Shown here: positions 8,190 through 10,199 of the stretch, one piece after another
How positions within the stretch are numbered: the first letter of the stretch is position 1
Layout of the letters: each line of letters opens with the position of its first letter
Source of the DNA: Polyrhizophydium stewartii
Lineage: Eukaryota > Chytridiomycota > Chytridiomycetes > Rhizophydiales
Length of the DNA stretch: 10,199 bases
Reading direction: 5' to 3'
Assembly (NCBI GenBank): GCA_027604665.1
Contig: JADGIZ010000676.1
Location: 1-10,199, forward strand
The notes under the pieces: model-generated
The model's input: only the letters and a program-made list of their open reading frames with translations
What the model was told of the DNA's origin: nothing
Database searches by the model: none
Program-made: the position numbers and the translations under genes

Positions 8190-8368
8190 CGAATTAAAAA
8201 GTTTTACCCACCATCCTGTAAATCAATCAATTTTACCGATTTCTTTAATTCAGTTTAGGTTTGACTACATTTTAGGCTCTTTTATGACATACGGTAATTG
8301 ATTTATAAATAGTACTAATAGGCCATTGGCTTTAATTATGCCAGTAATGGATATATTTATGATTTTTA

Positions 8369-8386
8369 AGCAATCGAATGATTGCT
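8369..8386. repeat. Hairpin AGCAATC-GAAT-GATTGCT
   Basis: Perfect 7 bp arms and a four-nucleotide loop. The arms match those at 6652-6668 (six of seven bases) and 9192-9225, while the loops are unrelated. Confidence 0.75.
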
Positions 8387-8420
8387 GCTAATTTAATTCG
8401 TTTTAATTTATAGTAGGAAG

Positions 8421-8437
8421 ATCGATTAGGTCGATTA
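8421..8437. repeat. ATCGATTARGTCGATTA dispersed hairpin, copy 2
   Basis: It matches 5918-5934 at 16 of 17 positions. The one difference (G for A) falls in the loop, leaving the ATCGA/TCGAT arms intact. Confidence 0.75.
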
Positions 8438-8590
8438 AATATATCGATATGCCTTTCCTCTTTATAGACATGTTATACTAATTAGCTTGTTAACATTTGT
8501 ATTTTTGTAATATATAGACTTTTTAGAGTTGGTTAGGTTTTATAATCAAGGCAAAATACTAATAAACTTATAAAGGGTTCATAAGAGATC

Positions 8591-8624
8591 GCGTCGCGTC
8601 AGCTCGCGCCTAGCGACGCCGCTT
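8591..8624. repeat. G+C island with GCGTCGC/GCGACGC stem
   Basis: GCGTCGC (8591-8597) pairs with GCGACGC (8613-8619) across 15 nt. GCGACGCCGCTT (8613-8624) is shared exactly with 2968-2979, where the partner arm is missing. Confidence 0.7.
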
Positions 8625-8752
8625 AAGATGAATTTGTTAGAGTCATAAAGAATTAGCTGTAGCATTTAAATAGTTCTGATTAATTAAATAGTAATAGTAC
8701 TGGTATTTGCAGCATTATAAATAGCCCCTAATCTAAATTTGATAATAGTAGA

Positions 8753-8769
8753 AGCGATCTTTGATCGCT
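8753..8769. repeat. Hairpin AGCGATC-TTT-GATCGCT
   Basis: Perfect 7 bp arms around a TTT loop. No T-tract follows, so there is no case for a terminator. Confidence 0.7.
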
Positions 8770-8987
8770 GACTCATTTAATTAGGATTCATTAGAACTTT
8801 TGAGATCTGCGTTATTTGATAAATTTTCGCTAGATACAACTCTTCATAAACGTTCTAAGGGACATCGCATTTATATTAGGGCTAAATCTGTTACTCAATT
8901 TTGAACTTAGGTAGAACCTTTTATTATTGATCACTTTAAATAGGTTTTAAGAGGACGTTACGGCAGTAGATAATGTTTGTAGTAAGA

Positions 8988-9024
8988 TCGATCGAAGATC
9001 GACTAAGTCGAATCTATGATTCGA
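8988..9024. repeat. Run of GATC hairpins
   Basis: TCGATC-GAA-GATCGA (8988-9002) is followed by TCGAATC-TAT-GATTCGA (9008-9024). An alternative stem, TCGAC-TAA-GTCGA (8999-9011), overlaps both. The arms TCGATC/GATCGA recur at 9807-9822 with loop TTAG. Confidence 0.75.
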
Positions 9025-9070
9025 TATCTGCTTGCATAAAATTACAAAATAAGCATAGAACCACCAACCT

Positions 9071-9280
9071 ATGGTTGTTGTTATTGCTTCAGAGACTGTC
9101 AAAAAAAGCTCTATAGGGATCACCAAATCGTTGCTTATCACGCTGTCAATTTGGCTATTTGACGTAAATCTAACTCATTTAAGGATAGGTGAGCAATCTC
9201 GGAGCGGCATCCGCCGCGGATTGCTTTTTATAGTTGGAAGCTGGTACAGCGTCCTCCTTATCACCTACTCTCATTGGTAA
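9071..9280 (+). other. 69-codon ATG-started open frame, not supported as a gene
   Basis: This is the only longer frame that begins with a true ATG on the + strand. The predicted product has two hydrophobic stretches (roughly residues 21-30 and 50-65), and so could be imagined as a small membrane protein. However, it has no recognisable motif. A G+C hairpin (9192-9225, with GCGG-CAT-CCGC inside) lies in its middle. A 64-codon frame runs antisense through much of the same DNA, and the length is what chance gives. There is no neighbouring gene to support it. Confidence 0.12.
9192..9225. repeat. Nested hairpin AGCAATC/GATTGCT around GCGG/CCGC
   Basis: The outer arms AGCAATC (9192-9198) and GATTGCT (9219-9225) enclose an inner hairpin with GCGG (9204-9207) and CCGC (9211-9214). 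The outer arms equal those at 8369-8386. Here a G+C-rich insert replaces the four-nucleotide loop, as if one hairpin had been inserted into another. Confidence 0.7.
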
Positions 9281-9735
9281 AATGATATCGTGACTATGTT
9301 GCTAAATTAATCTAGATTCAGTTAAGTATATTTCTGTATTGCACTATTTTGGTTTCACATTTTTGTATTACAGCCATCATGACGTAGACATATAGTGTAA
9401 AGGTTTATATACCTAATGCAAATACAATGACTAGGTTAAGAATTATAAGAGGTGATTGTTAATTTAAGAATCTCCTACACTTAGTTACACTCGGCCGTTT
9501 AGAGTAAATTAAAGTCAAGCTTCAGATGCTCATACTAACTTTTTTTAGACAAACGTAATTTGTGAAATCTAATTGATCTAGTCGCGGGGCGAGCTACGCG
9601 GATCGATCCATTTTATTCAGTTGCTACACTACTTCTTTCCCCATTAACTTTGATGATATACCGCCTTTACTGAAGGATTAGAACAACGATCAAAGGTCGT
9701 TTACATTTGCTCTAACTAAATATAACCAAAAGTCA

Positions 9736-9749
9736 CACTCGTTCGAGTG
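9736..9749. repeat. Hairpin CACTCG-TT-CGAGTG
   Basis: Perfect 6 bp inverted repeat with a two-nucleotide centre. In practice it would form a shorter stem with a six-nucleotide loop, CGTTCG. Confidence 0.65.
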
Positions 9750-9806
9750 GTTCGGTGTACCCAAACACCAGTCCCAATCGCTCAGCTGACCAAGTTAAAA
9801 AGTAGA

Positions 9807-9822
9807 TCGATCTTAGGATCGA
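9807..9822. repeat. Hairpin TCGATC-TTAG-GATCGA
   Basis: The same six-base arms as at 8988-9002, here around TTAG in place of GAA. Confidence 0.7.
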
Positions 9823-9939
9823 GTATATAAGATAAACCGACTTCTTTGATTTTCCTCTATCAATATCTAGGTTAGCATTAGCTTATTGAAGAATAACGAC
9901 GTTTGTGGAACCATGATAAGTCAATCGACCGATTTGACA

Positions 9940-9998
9940 GCTTCGCGATTATTGTATTGAATTATTACACTGTATATATCATGAGCGGCTTCGCGATT
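9940..9998. repeat. GCTTCGCGATT motif, two copies
   Basis: GCTTCGCGATT occurs at 9940-9950 and 9988-9998, 48 nt apart, and as GCTTCGCGAT at 3013-3022. It resembles the GATGCTTCGCAA family near the start of the window. Confidence 0.7.
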
Positions 9999-10122
9999 GA
10001 ATTGGATAATTGCTAAAAATAATAGATAAGTATGCTTCTAAAAATTATTCAAATTATCTATGCGCCATATTACGAACTAGGAGCTCCATTCTGAAGCGGA
10101 GCGGAAAATTATGGTCTTTGGA

Positions 10123-10199
10123 GCGACCGGCCCCCCATCGAAGATGGGGGGGCCGCCGGTGCTTCAAGCACCGGGCCTCAGAAGAGCTTCTGAGGCGAC
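10123..10199. repeat. Second three-hairpin cassette, cut by the window end
   Basis: As at 5238-5307, this runs from GCGACCGG (10123-10130) to GCGAC (10195-10199). Hairpin 1 has arms CCCCCCATC (10131-10139) and GATGGGGGG (10143-10151), loop GAA. Hairpin 2 has arms CCGGTGCTT (10156-10164) and AAGCACCGG (10166-10174). Hairpin 3 (10175-10196) is identical to the one at 5283-5304. So the order and the ends match the first cassette, while hairpins 1 and 2 have different sequences. The window stops at the last shared base, so the match may continue beyond it. Confidence 0.85.

Larger units (their letters stand above)
7961..9060. other. A/T-rich stretch crowded with small hairpins, no gene
   Basis: No gene is visible. 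Hairpins at 8175-8189, 8369-8386, 8421-8435, 8591-8619, 8753-8769, 8988-9002 and 9008-9024 are spaced irregularly. A run of about 40 codons ending near 8903 reads as protein-like but has no start, no known motif and a chance-level length. Confidence 0.5.
9285..10122. other. A/T-rich stretch with scattered hairpins, no gene
   Basis: No gene is visible. The stretch holds the palindrome GGATCGATCC (9600-9609) in a G+C spot, hairpins at 9736-9749 and 9807-9822, two copies of GCTTCGCGATT (9940-9950, 9988-9998) and a GGAGCTCC palindrome (10080-10087) with a further GCTCC/GGAGC pairing (10083-10102). Confidence 0.5.

Noticed and set aside
8947..9141. 64-codon minus-strand frame
   Set aside because: It lies antisense to the 9071-9280 frame, has no motif and is of chance length; at most one of the two could be real.

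Overview
This 10.2 kb window looks like gene-free, repeat-expanded DNA from an organelle. I recognise no protein gene, rRNA or tRNA in it. By eye, G+C is about one third overall. It is concentrated in short islands (about 2768-2860, 4333-4380, 5204-5320, 7560-7760, 8588-8624, 9582-9609 and 10080-10199) set in A/T-rich DNA. Almost every island, and many A/T-rich spots, is a short perfect inverted repeat with a 2-5 nt loop. This style is known from inflated mitochondrial genomes of filamentous fungi and from organelle genomes of chlamydomonadalean green algae. I cannot choose between them, and no gene here settles it. No stop-to-stop frame I found is longer than expected by chance at this composition.

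Layout. 1-360: A-rich DNA with short direct repeats. 361-1045: a degenerate tandem array whose 25-39 nt units begin AATAAG and often carry a small hairpin with GTAC- or GGCC-type arms. 1046-2690: A/T-rich, mostly T-rich filler with a dispersed GATGC(T/A)TCGCAA motif. 2691-3130: the first G+C islands. 3131-5200: unassigned DNA with scattered hairpins and several 40-60 codon open frames, none recognisable. 5204-5320: a dense island holding a three-hairpin cassette. 5321-7140: A/T-rich with scattered hairpins. 7141-7960: the most complex part, with two inverted copies of an ~80-100 nt element, each closed by its own 10-12 bp stem, plus a 30 nt tandem duplication. 7961-10122: A/T-rich DNA crowded with hairpins of the TCGATC/GATCGA and AGCAATC/GATTGCT types. 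10123-10199: a second three-hairpin cassette, sharing a 29 nt end with the first and cut by the window edge.

There is no operon or pathway to describe. What is notable is the repeat biology. In three separate families (the AATAAG array, the three-hairpin cassettes and the inverted pair at 7.2/7.6 kb), the ability to form a stem is kept while the stem sequence differs between copies. That could reflect mobile or recombining hairpin elements, or selection for structure. The sequence alone does not decide.
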